Assembly: GCA_902490585.1 (NCBI GenBank)
Contig: CABUEI010000013.1
Span: forward strand, 1-53,568
Direction: 5' to 3'
Length of the DNA: 53,568 bases
Source: an uncultured Oscillospiraceae bacterium
GTDB taxonomy: Bacteria; Bacillota; Clostridia; Oscillospirales; Ruminococcaceae
Numbering within the stretch: the first letter of the stretch is position 1; each line of letters starts with the position of its first letter. The position numbers and the translations under genes are program-made. The notes under the pieces were generated by a model, which worked only from the letters and a program-made list of their open reading frames with translations, was not told where the DNA came from and searched no databases. Below are positions 25,082 to 34,379 of the stretch, piece by piece.

Positions 25082-26932
25082 ATGCTGAAAGAAAAATTAG
25101 ACAAAATTTTATTGAAAGTGCAGAAGCCGTCAAGGTATATCGGCGGTGAAGTAAATGCCGTTGTTAAAGACAAAAGCAAGGTGGATATACGCTTTGCTTT
25201 CTGCTTTCCCGATACTTATGATATAGGAATGTCACATCTTGGCATAAAAATACTGTATTCACTCAAGAACAGTGTACCTAACTACTGGTGTGAACGTGTA
25301 TTTATGCCGCTTCCCGATATGGAAGAGCAGATGAGAAAGAATGACATTCCGCTTTACGGACTGGAAAGCCTTGACCCGATAAAAGATTTTGAGTTTATCG
25401 GCTTTACTCTTCAGTATGAGCTGTGTTATACGAATATTCTTTCAATGCTTGACCTTGCAGGCATACCCGTCTATTCAAAAGACAGAAAAGATTTGTTCCC
25501 GATAGTCATGGGCGGAGGTCCTTGTGTATGTAACGCAGAGCCGATTGCGGATTTCTTTGATTTATTCGTACTCGGTGAGGGTGAAGAGGTCAATCTCAAA
25601 ATGATGCAGCTCGCCGAGAAGTTCAAGAAGAACGGCGGAACAAAGCAGGAATATCTTGAACAAGCGGCACAGATTGAGGGAATTTATGTCCCGTCTCTGT
25701 ATGATATCAGCTATAATGAGGACGGAACGGTAAAAGCGATAACACCGAAGAATAACGCCCCTGCAAAAGTCAGAAAGCAGATTATAGACGATTTTGACAA
25801 GGTCTATACTCCTGACAGCTTTGTTGTGCCTTATACCCAGATAGTACACGACAGGTCGGTAGTCGAGGTGCTGAGAGGCTGTATCAGAGGCTGCAGATTC
25901 TGTCAGGCAGGCTTTATATATCGTCCTTTCAGAGAAAAATCAAAGGAAACTATAGTAAATCAGGTAAAGAGCCTTACGGAAACCACAGGCTATGACGAGG
26001 TATCGCTTTCTTCACTGTCTACAAGCGACTACAGCGATATTGAGGGGCTTTTGAATGATATAACCGAATATACCGATAAGAAAGGTGTCAACCTTTCTCT
26101 CCCGTCACTGCGTATAGATAAATTCAGCGACGAGGTTGTAAAGAAGATAAAGAGCGTAAGAAGAAGCGGACTTACATTTGCTCCCGAGGCAGGCTCACAG
26201 CGTCTGCGTGATGTTATCAACAAAAATATTACAGAAGAAGCAATTTTCAAGAGCTGTAAGATTGCCTTTGAGGGTGGATACAGCTCGGTAAAGCTGTACT
26301 TTATGCTTGGTCTGCCGACAGAAACGCTTGACGATATAAGGGCGATAAAGGAACTTGCAGATAAGATCATCGACCTGTATTATAACATCGAGGGCAGAAG
26401 TAAAAAGGCGATAAGCATTTCGATTTCGCTTTCAACCTTTATTCCGAAACCGTTTACTCCGTTTGAATATGAACCGCAGGCAACGGAGGAAGAGATAAAC
26501 GAAAGGCAGAAATATCTGCTGGATATAATCGGCTCAAAGGGCAGAAGACGTATTGATGTCAGCTGGAGCCACTATGATACAACGATACTTGAGGCTGTGC
26601 TTGCAAGGGGCGACAGAAAGCTGTCTGCTGTTATATACGAAGCGTGGAAGAACGGCTGTAAGCTTGACGGTTGGAATGAATACTTCAAGCCTGAAGTATG
26701 GGATGCGGCATTTGAGAAATTCGGCATTGACAAGGCATTTTACGCAAACCGTAAGCGTGAATATGATGAGATTGCTCCGTGGGAACACATGGATATGCTG
26801 TTTGACCGCAGTTTCCTTGTCAGAGAGAATATCAAGGCACATGAAGAAAAAACAACCGCAAACTGCCGTGAAAAGTGCGCAGGCTGTGGCATAAACAAAT
26901 GCTTAGGAAGGGCTTGCTTTAAATATGAATGA
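25082..26932 (+). CDS. Radical SAM protein of the TIGR03960 family with B12-type N-terminal region
   Basis: This 616-residue protein has an N-terminal region resembling cobalamin-binding radical SAM proteins (CFPDTYDIGMSHLGIKILY, VMGGGPCVCNAEP) and the cluster motif RGCIRGCRFCQAG near residue 270. A cysteine-rich tail follows (CREKCAGCGINKCLGRACF). The next gene encodes its fixed partner DUF2344 and the two are sometimes fused, so they act together. The substrate is not known to me; RNA or ribosomal targets are suggested by frequent linkage to rplU/rng clusters. The ATG at 25082 has GGAAG 5 bases ahead; the TTG at 25070 is the alternative. Confidence 0.9.
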   Translation: MLKEKLDKILLKVQKPSRYIGGEVNAVVKDKSKVDIRFAFCFPDTYDIGMSHLGIKILYSLKNSVPNYWCERVFMPLPDMEEQMRKNDIPLYGLESLDPIKDFEFIGFTLQYELCYTNILSMLDLAGIPVYSKDRKDLFPIVMGGGPCVCNAEPIADFFDLFVLGEGEEVNLKMMQLAEKFKKNGGTKQEYLEQAAQIEGIYVPSLYDISYNEDGTVKAITPKNNAPAKVRKQIIDDFDKVYTPDSFVVPYTQIVHDRSVVEVLRGCIRGCRFCQAGFIYRPFREKSKETIVNQVKSLTETTGYDEVSLSSLSTSDYSDIEGLLNDITEYTDKKGVNLSLPSLRIDKFSDEVVKKIKSVRRSGLTFAPEAGSQRLRDVINKNITEEAIFKSCKIAFEGGYSSVKLYFMLGLPTETLDDIRAIKELADKIIDLYYNIEGRSKKAISISISLSTFIPKPFTPFEYEPQATEEEINERQKYLLDIIGSKGRRRIDVSWSHYDTTILEAVLARGDRKLSAVIYEAWKNGCKLDGWNEYFKPEVWDAAFEKFGIDKAFYANRKREYDEIAPWEHMDMLFDRSFLVRENIKAHEEKTTANCREKCAGCGINKCLGRACFKYE

Positions 26933-27563
26933 GAATAATACAGCCGTACGTCTGTTCTTTTCAAAGACAGGCAGGGCAAAATATATATCGGCGCTTGATC
27001 TTATCACCTGTTTTCAGCGTGCGATAAGACGTACCGATATTCCGATTTGGCATACTCAGGGATTCAATCCGCACACTTATGTCAATGTAAATCTTCCGCT
27101 GTCGCTCGGCAGTGAGGGAATAAACGAGTCTATGGATATAAAGCTGACGGAGCAGATAGATTTTGATGCGGTGCGTGACAAGCTCAATGCTGTTTTACCG
27201 CCGGATATCAGAATAACTAAAGTAGCTCTGCCGGTAAAAAAGCATACGGAAATCGAGAAATCGGTCTATTCTGTTAACATTGTATGCGATTACGACAAGC
27301 TTGAAGAGTTCATGAAATTGCCGTCTGTGGAAGTGGAGAAGAAAACGAAGAAAGGCATTACCACTCTTGATATAAGACCTTTCACAGAAATAAAGGATTA
27401 TGAAAGAGGTCATTTTACTCTTATAATGCCGTCGGGCTGTGACTTCACACTTAATCCGTCACTTTTCTTTGACGCATTTGAAAAGTTCAGCGGAGAGGAA
27501 ACCGAAAGACTTGATATAGTAAGAACGGGTATACTCTGTAAAGACGGAACACAGTTTGAATAA
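26925..27563 (+). CDS. DUF2344 radical SAM-associated protein
   Basis: This 212-residue protein starts within the last codons of the radical SAM gene (8-base overlap), indicating tight coupling. Family traits are RLFFSKTGRAKYISALDLITCFQRAIRRTDIP near the start (a longer conserved block at about 8-40) and GFNPHTYVNVNLPLSLG. Known members (TIGR03936) always accompany or fuse to the TIGR03960 radical SAM enzyme and probably serve as substrate-binding partners. No catalytic residues are evident. The gene is followed by the rplS promoter and leader. Confidence 0.9.
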   Translation: MNENNTAVRLFFSKTGRAKYISALDLITCFQRAIRRTDIPIWHTQGFNPHTYVNVNLPLSLGSEGINESMDIKLTEQIDFDAVRDKLNAVLPPDIRITKVALPVKKHTEIEKSVYSVNIVCDYDKLEEFMKLPSVEVEKKTKKGITTLDIRPFTEIKDYERGHFTLIMPSGCDFTLNPSLFFDAFEKFSGEETERLDIVRTGILCKDGTQFE

Positions 27564-27629
27564 ATTTACAATTATAAGCATCTTTCTATGAATTGCAGTT
27601 TTATTGCTGAAAAAATTCACAAAAAACTA

Positions 27630-27658
27630 TTGCAAATTTCGTATAAAGGTGCTATAAT
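27630..27658 (+). promoter_or_regulatory. Promoter of the rplS operon
   Basis: TTGCAA (27630-27635) and TATAAT (27653-27658) with 17-base spacing. The start point would be about 200 bases before rplS, leaving a long structured leader. Confidence 0.8.
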
Positions 27659-27664
27659 ATTAAA

Positions 27665-27850
27665 GCATTTGAAATCCGCTGAGGGTATAAGTATGCCTTT
27701 TGGCATATACTGTCAGCGTGTTTAATGCCGTTAGTGCGAAAAGCACAAAGACATTAAAACGGGTAGTCCGCTGTATTTAACGGTAAAAGTTACCGTTTTC
27801 CGTAGCGCAGAAAACGCACGGAGGATAAGCCGGTACAAGAATATCCGAAA
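27665..27850 (+). promoter_or_regulatory. Structured 5' leader of rplS (L19 leader-like)
   Basis: The gap between the DUF2344 gene and rplS is about 300 bases. After the promoter it holds a chain of hairpins. First, CGCTGA...TCAGCG enclosing GTATGCC-TTTT-GGCATATAC. Second, TTTAATG...CATTAAA enclosing TGC-GAAAA-GCA. Third, CGGTAA-AAG-TTACCG followed by TTTTC, which looks like an attenuator. Fourth, CGTTTTC...GAAAACG. Ribosomal protein leaders ahead of rplS are known in Firmicutes; autoregulation by L19 is inferred from that and not from a matched consensus. Confidence 0.6.
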
Positions 27851-27864
27851 ACCAGGAGGAAAAC

Positions 27865-28206
27865 ATGGACGCATTAAAACTCATTGCACAGGACAGCCTT
27901 AAAGCAGATGCACCTCAGTTCAACGTAGGTGACACAGTTAAGGTACACGTTCGCATCGCTGAAGGCGACAAGTTCCGTATCCAGATATTCGAGGGTACAG
28001 TTATTGCCAAGAAGCACGGCGGCGTAAGCGAAACATTCACAGTAAGAAGAGTAGCACACGGCTGCGGTATCGAAAGAGTATTCCCTCTTCACTCACCTAC
28101 AGTAGAAAAGGTTGAAGTTGTAAGAGAAGGTAAGGTACGCAGGGCTAAGCTCTACTATCTTCGTGACAGAGTTGGTAAGGCAGCTAAGGTTAAGTCCAAG
28201 ATATAA
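27865..28206 (+). CDS. rplS: 50S ribosomal protein L19
   Basis: This 113-residue protein sits at the 30S-50S interface. The diagnostic core is FNVGDTVKVHVRIAEGDKFR, followed by QIFEGTVIAKK, ETFTVRR, HGCGIERVFPLHSP and the end RRAKLYYLRD. AGGAGG lies 6 bases before the ATG, giving a strong start. Codon choice is biased as in other highly expressed genes here (tig, pnp). It leads the rplS-lepB-rbgA-rnhB-yraN series. Confidence 0.98.
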   Translation: MDALKLIAQDSLKADAPQFNVGDTVKVHVRIAEGDKFRIQIFEGTVIAKKHGGVSETFTVRRVAHGCGIERVFPLHSPTVEKVEVVREGKVRRAKLYYLRDRVGKAAKVKSKI

Positions 28207-28294
28207 GACCTTACATCATTTCCTCATCGAATTTTCAAAGCAGTGGCATTACGCCACTGCATAAATTCGATATTTTGTTTTGAAGGGACGCACT

Positions 28295-28894
28295 ATGGAA
28301 GAAAAGAACTTAACGGAAAATGAGAATAACGGCATAGCTGATAAGAAAAATTTCTTTGCCGATATGTTCGACTGGATGTGCAGTATTTTTTCAGCCATTC
28401 TGTGCTTTATTATAATATTTGCACTGTTTGCCCGTGTTATAACCGTTGACGGCGAGTCTATGGTGCCTACTTTACAGGACCAGCAGAGATTGATCGTATC
28501 GGATATGTTCTATACACCGAAGTACGATGATATCGTCATACTCTATGCCGATAAACTGTACAACGAAACGTCACAGACTTACGGAAAACCGATTGTCAAA
28601 AGAGTTATCGGACTTCCCGGTGACACAATCAGAATTGATTTTGTGAACGGCATTGTTTACAGAAACGGCGAGGCACTTCCCGATGAATATACCAATACTC
28701 CGACAAATCTTCCCGAAAACTTCCCACTTAATCAGGACGTGACGGTTGAAGAGGGAAAGGTATTTGTTCTCGGCGATAACAGAAACGGTTCAAAAGACAG
28801 CAGAAGCAATGATGTCGGTCAGGTCGATATGCGATACATAATGGGTAAGGCATATCTTCGTATATGGCCGCTTAACGCAATAGGAATTTTATAA
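28295..28894 (+). CDS. lepB: Signal peptidase I
   Basis: This 199-residue membrane protease cleaves signal peptides on the outer face. One N-terminal helix (about 28-47) is followed by the catalytic serine in VDGESMVPTL (Ser55) and the general-base lysine in PIVKRVIGLPGD (Lys102). The C-terminal boxes VLGDNRNGSKDSR and the RIWPL end are also present. The ATG at 28295 has AAGGG 7 bases upstream and is preferred over the TTG at 28280. A short AGTGGC/GCCACT inverted repeat lies between rplS and lepB (about 28240-28260). Placement after rplS is common in clostridia. Confidence 0.96.
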   Translation: MEEKNLTENENNGIADKKNFFADMFDWMCSIFSAILCFIIIFALFARVITVDGESMVPTLQDQQRLIVSDMFYTPKYDDIVILYADKLYNETSQTYGKPIVKRVIGLPGDTIRIDFVNGIVYRNGEALPDEYTNTPTNLPENFPLNQDVTVEEGKVFVLGDNRNGSKDSRSNDVGQVDMRYIMGKAYLRIWPLNAIGIL

Positions 28895-28917
28895 TCAGTT
28901 GATTTAACGGAGGTACA

Positions 28918-29766
28918 ATGGCACAGGTATCCAATATACAGTGGTTTCCCGGTCACATGACCAAAACCAAGCGACAGATAGAGGCAAGCTTAAAGCTTGT
29001 GGATGCTGTTGCCGAGATAGTAGATGCAAGAATACCAGAATCGAGCCGCAACCCCGTTATCAGTGATATTACAGGTTCAAAACCCAGAATAATTCTTCTC
29101 AACAAATGTGACTATGCCGATGAAAAAGTAACTGCCGAGTGGCAGAAATACTACACGGCTCAGGGCTATAAAGCTATGGTATGCGATTGCAGAAGCGGTA
29201 AAGGCGTTAAAGCTTTTACGCCAAATGTTAAAAATCTGCTGTCGGATCTACTTGCAAAACGCAAAGCGAAAGGTCTTGTAGGTCAGTCGCTGAGAGTAAT
29301 GGTAGTCGGAATTCCGAATGTGGGTAAATCATCATTCATAAACAGAATTTCGGGTGCAGGCAAAACAAAGGTCGAAGACAGACCGGGCGTTACTAGGGGT
29401 GCACAGTGGGTATCTCTTGACAAGGAGCTTGAACTGCTTGACACACCCGGAATATTATGGCCTAAATTTGACGACCAGCAGGTAGCAATAAAGCTTGGTT
29501 ATACGGGAGCTATCAAGGACGATGTTATGGACGTCTGCGAACTTGCCGATAATCTGCTCGGTTACTTGTGGGAAAATTATAAGAGCAACGTTGTTGCACG
29601 TTATAAGCTTGACGAAAATACAGAAAAGCCCGACCTTGAAATGATTGCAAGAAAGCGTAGTATGCTTGTTTCGGGCGGCGAACCCGATATAGACAGAGCG
29701 GCGGCGGCTGTTCTTGATGAATTCAGGAGTGGTAAACTTGGCAGAATCTCTCTCGAAAGACCTTAA
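28918..29766 (+). CDS. rbgA: Ribosome biogenesis GTPase A (YlqF)
   Basis: This 282-residue circularly permuted GTPase is needed for late 50S assembly. The order G4 LLNKCDYAD, G1 GIPNVGKSSFINR and G3 DTPGILWPK follows the permuted pattern, with the N-terminal IQWFPGHMTKTKR signature of the YlqF/MTG1 family. The C-terminal domain (about 180-282) binds rRNA. GGAGG precedes the ATG. rnhB begins inside its 3' end, the same arrangement as ylqF-rnhB in Bacillus. Confidence 0.97.
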   Translation: MAQVSNIQWFPGHMTKTKRQIEASLKLVDAVAEIVDARIPESSRNPVISDITGSKPRIILLNKCDYADEKVTAEWQKYYTAQGYKAMVCDCRSGKGVKAFTPNVKNLLSDLLAKRKAKGLVGQSLRVMVVGIPNVGKSSFINRISGAGKTKVEDRPGVTRGAQWVSLDKELELLDTPGILWPKFDDQQVAIKLGYTGAIKDDVMDVCELADNLLGYLWENYKSNVVARYKLDENTEKPDLEMIARKRSMLVSGGEPDIDRAAAAVLDEFRSGKLGRISLERP

Positions 29767-30400
29767 AGTCACCGAAGAAAAGAAAGATTTATTTCTTTAC
29801 GATAAAGAAATGAGAGCGCAGTGCGGCGTTATCTGCGGCATTGACGAAGCAGGCAGAGGACCTCTTGCCGGTGATGTCTATGCGGCGGCTGTAATACTTC
29901 CCGATGATGTAGTTATTGACGGGATAAACGACAGCAAGAAGCTATCCGAGAAAAAGCGTGAAGCACTGTTTGATATAATCTGTGAGAAAGCAGTAAGTTA
30001 TTGTATTGCTACTGCGTCGGTTGAAGAAATCGACAGCATTAATATACTCAACGCCGCAATGCTTGCTATGAGAAGAGCATACGAGGGACTATCCGTTAAA
30101 CCGAATACCGCTCTTATTGACGGTAACAAGACACCGGGACTTGATATATCTCAGAAGGCAATAGTAAAAGGCGATGCAACCAGCGCATCAATAGCGGCGG
30201 CATCAATTCTTGCGAAAGTTGCCCGTGACAGATATATGAAAGAACTTGCACTGAAGTATCCGCAGTATATGTTTGAAAAGCATAAGGGCTACGGAACAAA
30301 GCTTCATTATGAAATGCTCGATAAGTACGGTGCAAGCGACATTCACAGAAAGAGCTTTCTTGTAAAGTATTATGAGTCAAGAAATGCTTCAGACAAGTAA
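29738..30400 (+). CDS. rnhB: Ribonuclease HII
   Basis: This 220-residue endonuclease removes RNA from RNA-DNA hybrids. The active-site motif CGIDEAGRGPLAGDV gives the Asp-Glu pair; DSKKLSEKKRE, KGDATSASIAAASILAK and the final KGYGTKLHYEML complete the site. I place the start at TTG 29738, where AGGAG lies 8 bases ahead. This gives a 29-base overlap with rbgA; other in-frame starts upstream have no properly spaced ribosome binding site. The 3' end is in turn overlapped by the next gene. Confidence 0.95.
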   Translation: MAESLSKDLKVTEEKKDLFLYDKEMRAQCGVICGIDEAGRGPLAGDVYAAAVILPDDVVIDGINDSKKLSEKKREALFDIICEKAVSYCIATASVEEIDSINILNAAMLAMRRAYEGLSVKPNTALIDGNKTPGLDISQKAIVKGDATSASIAAASILAKVARDRYMKELALKYPQYMFEKHKGYGTKLHYEMLDKYGASDIHRKSFLVKYYESRNASDK

Positions 30401-30785
30401 TGAAAAAGCCGTAAAAGGTAAACTCGGTGAAAACTTCACCGCAGATTATCTTATCAGAAACGGCTATGATATTATAATCAGAAATTACCGCAAACCCTGT
30501 GGGGAGATAGATATCATTGCAACGAAAGACGATATTCTTGCTTTTGTTGAAGTGAAAACACGCAAGTACAGAAGTCTTGTAAGCGGGGCAGAGGCGGTAG
30601 GATATAAGAAAAAGGGCAGGATAATCGCAACTGCCGACTGTTTTCTTGCCGAATACGGCACCGATAAAGTAATCCGTTATGACATAGCGGAAGTAACAGT
30701 TTCGTCCGGTACTGCTGTGCGTGTGATTGATTTCAGTTATTATGAGGACGCATTCGACACTACGGGATATGAAACGCAATTTTAA
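30372..30785 (+). CDS. yraN: UPF0102 (YraN-type) putative endonuclease-fold protein
   Basis: This 137-residue protein contains GKLGENFTADYLIRNGYDII, the CGEIDIIA and LAFVEVKTRK motifs typical of a Holliday-junction-resolvase-like nuclease fold (E, D, E-V-K), and AVGYKKKGRI. Function is not established in the family. It is adjacent to rnhB in most bacteria, here overlapping it by 29 bases, and no separate ribosome binding site is evident, so coupling is expected. An ATG 12 bases downstream (30384) is an equally possible start. Confidence 0.92.
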   Translation: MSQEMLQTSNEKAVKGKLGENFTADYLIRNGYDIIIRNYRKPCGEIDIIATKDDILAFVEVKTRKYRSLVSGAEAVGYKKKGRIIATADCFLAEYGTDKVIRYDIAEVTVSSGTAVRVIDFSYYEDAFDTTGYETQF

Positions 30786-30806
30786 CTCTAAAGAAGGATG
30801 TTTGTT

Positions 30807-32300
30807 ATGAACTACAAAAGCACCAGAGATGTCAAGGTAAATGTACCGAGCGCTTATGCTATCTCTCAGGGACTTTCGGCTGACGGCGGACTTTTTGTTC
30901 CCGATCACCTTCCCAAGCTCTCCGAAGAGAAGATAATGTCGCTTTGTGATATGTCGTATGCCGAGAGAGCTTACGAGATATTCAAGCTTTTCCTTACGGA
31001 TTTTACAGACGATGAGATAAAGCACTGCGTAAACGGCGCTTACAATGACAAGAATTTTGCTACCGACAATATTGCTGAAATTTCTCACCTTATTCCCGGT
31101 ACATATATTCTTGAACTGTGGCACGGTCCTACTTGTGCATTCAAGGATATGGCGCTTCAGATTCTGCCCTATCTTCTTACAACTTCTGCTAAGAAGACAA
31201 TCGACGGCAAGAAGATTTCTATCCTCGTTGCTACAAGCGGCGATACAGGTAAAGCCGCACTTGAAGGCTTCAAGGACGTTGACGGTACTTCAATAATGGT
31301 ATTCTATCCTGAGGACGGCGTAAGCAATATGCAGAAGCGTCAGATGACAACTCAGGAAGGTAACAACGTCAATGTATGCGCAGTAGTCGGAAACTTCGAC
31401 GACTGCCAGAGCGGTGTTAAGCAGATATTCACAGACAAGGGTGTTATAGCTGAGCTTGAAAAGGCAAATACCGTATTCTCAAGCGCTAACTCAATCAACT
31501 GGGGCAGACTTGCTCCCCAGATAATCTACTACGTTTCATCTTATGTACAGCTCGTCAAGGACGGCGAACTGAAGTACGGTGAAAAGCTGAACGTTGTAGT
31601 TCCCACAGGTAACTTCGGTAACATACTTGCCGCATATTATGCTAAGCAGATGGGTATTCCGATAGGCAAGCTCATTTGTGCGTCAAATGCAAACAACGTA
31701 CTTACCGACTTTATAAATACCGGTATCTATGACAGGAACAGAAAGTTCTACACAACTGTTTCTCCCTCAATGGATATTCTCATTTCAAGCAACCTTGAAA
31801 GACTTCTTTATCACCTCACAGGCGAAGATGACAAGCTCATAAACGAGTGGTTCACAGCCCTCAAGAATGACGGCAGATATGAAGTAAACGACAGTGTAAA
31901 GGCTACCATAAAGGAAAACTTCTATGCCGGTTGCTGCAACGATGAGGAAACAAAGGGTGCTATCAAGGAAGTATTTGGTGAATACAGTTACCTTATGGAT
32001 ACTCATACAGCTGTTGCTTACAAGGTATATGAGGATTACAAGAAGAAGACCGGCGACAACACAAAGACGCTTATCGCTTCTACCGCTAACCCTTATAAGT
32101 TCGGCTTTGCGGTATATGACGCACTCGGCGGTGAAACTGAGGGTGTTGATGAATTTGAGCTTATCGGCAAGCTTGAAAAGCTGACAAAGACAACCTGCCC
32201 CAAGGCACTTTCCGATACAAAGAACAAGCCTGTAAGATTTACAGGTTCAATAAAGCCCGAAGAAATGGCTGAGGCAGTTCTTGAATTTATAAACAAGTAA
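30807..32300 (+). CDS. thrC: Threonine synthase
   Basis: This 497-residue PLP enzyme converts O-phosphohomoserine to threonine. MNYKSTRD and GLSADGGLFVPD open the chain, and the PLP lysine sits in HGPTCAFKDMALQ. ATSGDTGKAALEGFKD holds the phosphate-binding loop, and NSINWGRLAPQI and PTGNFGNILA follow. The longer fungal/clostridial type (about 500 residues) fits. I chose the ATG at 30807: GAAGG is 9 bases ahead of it but directly abuts the ATG at 30798. No leader regulation is visible, in contrast to the lysine branch in this window. Confidence 0.96.
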   Translation: MNYKSTRDVKVNVPSAYAISQGLSADGGLFVPDHLPKLSEEKIMSLCDMSYAERAYEIFKLFLTDFTDDEIKHCVNGAYNDKNFATDNIAEISHLIPGTYILELWHGPTCAFKDMALQILPYLLTTSAKKTIDGKKISILVATSGDTGKAALEGFKDVDGTSIMVFYPEDGVSNMQKRQMTTQEGNNVNVCAVVGNFDDCQSGVKQIFTDKGVIAELEKANTVFSSANSINWGRLAPQIIYYVSSYVQLVKDGELKYGEKLNVVVPTGNFGNILAAYYAKQMGIPIGKLICASNANNVLTDFINTGIYDRNRKFYTTVSPSMDILISSNLERLLYHLTGEDDKLINEWFTALKNDGRYEVNDSVKATIKENFYAGCCNDEETKGAIKEVFGEYSYLMDTHTAVAYKVYEDYKKKTGDNTKTLIASTANPYKFGFAVYDALGGETEGVDEFELIGKLEKLTKTTCPKALSDTKNKPVRFTGSIKPEEMAEAVLEFINK

Positions 32301-32315
32301 TTAAGGAGCGTTTAT

Positions 32316-33011
32316 TTGAGAGTATTCACAATGGGGGATCTTCATCTGCCTTTCGGCAGACAAAAGCCGATGGATATTTTCGGTGGCTGGGAGAATTATA
32401 CCGAGCGCATTGAAAAAAACTGGAACAGTGTTGTCGGAGAAGATGACTGCGTTGTGATACCCGGCGATATAAGCTGGGCAATGTCGATCGAGGAGGCACT
32501 TCCGGACTTCGAGTTTATCAGCAGAAGGCTCAGAGGCAGGAAGATAATCTCTAAAGGTAACCACGATTACTGGTGGACGACACTGAAAAAAATGAACGGC
32601 TTTTTACAGACAAACGGTTTTGATAATATCAGAATTCTGCATAATAACGCTTTTGAGGAGTGCGGTATAGCAATCTGCGGCACAAGAGGCTGGATAAACG
32701 ATGACGGCGAACCGCAGGATGAACTTGTGCTCCTCAGAGAGGCGGGCAGAATGGATGCTTCTCTCAAAGCCGCTGTGTCAACAGGTCTTGAGCCTGTGGT
32801 ATTCATACACTATCCGCCGATATACGGCAACGAGCAGAACGATTATATTCTTGATGTGATGTCAAAATATCCTGTGAAAAGATGCTTTTACGGTCACGTT
32901 CACGGTGCTCCGTGCTTTCCAAAGGCTTTTCAGGGTGAAAGGGACGGAATTACATACAGAATGGTATCGGCTGACTATGTTAACTTTACACCTGTACTTG
33001 TGCAGGAATAA
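32316..33011 (+). CDS. Calcineurin-like metallophosphoesterase
   Basis: This 231-residue cytosolic protein has the complete dinuclear metal set: MGDLHL, PGDISWAM, GNHDYWW, IHYPPIYG and GHVHG. This spacing matches the YkuE/YfcE-like single-domain phosphoesterase group often annotated only as metallophosphoesterase. The substrate is unknown. The start is TTG at 32316, with AAGGAG 7 bases upstream and conserved MRVF-type beginning. It follows thrC by 15 bases and seems to close that operon. Confidence 0.9.
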   Translation: MRVFTMGDLHLPFGRQKPMDIFGGWENYTERIEKNWNSVVGEDDCVVIPGDISWAMSIEEALPDFEFISRRLRGRKIISKGNHDYWWTTLKKMNGFLQTNGFDNIRILHNNAFEECGIAICGTRGWINDDGEPQDELVLLREAGRMDASLKAAVSTGLEPVVFIHYPPIYGNEQNDYILDVMSKYPVKRCFYGHVHGAPCFPKAFQGERDGITYRMVSADYVNFTPVLVQE

Positions 33012-33068
33012 AATACAATAATACGCATCGCCGTATATAAGGCTATGCAAAAACGGAGGATTTTTCAA

Positions 33069-34361
33069 ATGGAGATCATTTCAAACAACAAGACCGCTAC
33101 AAATACGGTTGAAGTAGAATTCAAGGCAACAGCCGAAGAATTCGAGCAGGCAGTACAGGCAGCTTATTTAAAGAAGAAAAAGAACATCAACGTTCCCGGT
33201 TTCAGAAAGGGTAAGGCACCCCGTAAGATAATCGAGGCTGAGTACGGCGAAGGTGTTTTCTATGAAGATGCAGTAAACGGTATGTACCAGAAGAGCGTTG
33301 CGGAAGTTATCGACGAACTCAAGCTTGAAGTTGTTGATATGCCCAATATCGAAGTAACAGAAGTTAGCAAGGAGAACGGTGTTTCTTTCAAGGCTACATT
33401 TACAACAAAGCCCGAAGTTGAAATCAAGGACTATAAGGGTATAAAGGTAAACAAGACTGTCAAGAATGTAACTGACGAAGATGTTGCAAACGAGCTCAAG
33501 AGATATCAGGAAAAGGATGCAAGAATCATCGACGTAACAGACAGACCTCTTCAGAAGGGCGATACAGCTGTATTCGACTTTGAAGGTTTCGTTGACGGCG
33601 AAGCATTTGAAGGCGGCAAGGCTGAGCACTTCTCGCTTGAAATCGGTAGCGGTCAGTTTATCCCCGGTTTTGAGGATGGTATGGTTGGACACAGCATTGA
33701 CGAGGAATTTGAAATCAATGTTACATTCCCCGAGAACTACAATGCCGAGAACTTAAAGGGCAAGCCCGCAGTATTCAAGTGCAAGATTCACGAGATTAAG
33801 GCTAAGGAATACGCTGAGCTCGACGATGAGTTCGCTAAGGACGTAAGCGATTTCGATACACTTGACGAATTCAAGGCTGACATCAGAGCAAAGCTTGAGG
33901 AAAGCGCTAAGAATGCCGCTGACGCTAAGCTTGATGCCGATATTACAGATGCTGTTATCGAAAAGCTTGAGGGCGAGATTCCCGATGCTATGATAAACAA
34001 CCGTGTTGACGACCTCGTTCGTGACTGGGAATACAGAAACAGATACCAGGGTATCACAGTAGCTGATTACCTCAAGTTCACAAACACAACAATCGAGCAG
34101 TTCAAGGAAAACTTCAAGGAGCCCGCTGCTAAGCAGGTTAAGCTCAGACTTGCTCTTGAGAAGATCGCTCAGCTCGAAAACGTTACTGTTACAGATGAGG
34201 ACGTTGAGAAGGAATACGCTGAGATGGCTGAAAACTACAAGATGGAACTTGACAGAGTTAAGGCACTTGTTGCTGAAGAAGCACTCAGAAAAGACATTGA
34301 AGTTGAAAAGGCATTCGATATCGTTCGTGAGAGTGCAGATGTAACAGAAGTTACTGAATAA
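33069..34361 (+). CDS. tig: Trigger factor, ribosome-associated chaperone and peptidyl-prolyl isomerase
   Basis: This 430-residue chaperone has the N-terminal ribosome-binding signature GFRKGKAPRKII (about residues 43-54), a PPIase domain around 150-245 (DTAVFDFEGFVDGEAFEGG) and a helical C-terminal arm. It is highly acidic with repeated codon choices typical of abundant proteins. The ATG at 33069 has GGAGG 8 bases ahead; an open 24-base extension upstream is not conserved. tig-clpP-clpX is a standard folding/proteolysis cluster. Confidence 0.97.
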   Translation: MEIISNNKTATNTVEVEFKATAEEFEQAVQAAYLKKKKNINVPGFRKGKAPRKIIEAEYGEGVFYEDAVNGMYQKSVAEVIDELKLEVVDMPNIEVTEVSKENGVSFKATFTTKPEVEIKDYKGIKVNKTVKNVTDEDVANELKRYQEKDARIIDVTDRPLQKGDTAVFDFEGFVDGEAFEGGKAEHFSLEIGSGQFIPGFEDGMVGHSIDEEFEINVTFPENYNAENLKGKPAVFKCKIHEIKAKEYAELDDEFAKDVSDFDTLDEFKADIRAKLEESAKNAADAKLDADITDAVIEKLEGEIPDAMINNRVDDLVRDWEYRNRYQGITVADYLKFTNTTIEQFKENFKEPAAKQVKLRLALEKIAQLENVTVTDEDVEKEYAEMAENYKMELDRVKALVAEEALRKDIEVEKAFDIVRESADVTEVTE

Positions 34362-34379
34362 TCAAGTTTTAACAATCGG

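Noticed and set aside
26553..26894. Overlapping frame of 113 codons inside the radical SAM gene
   Set aside because: No start site signal and atypical composition; it is a shadow of the main frame.
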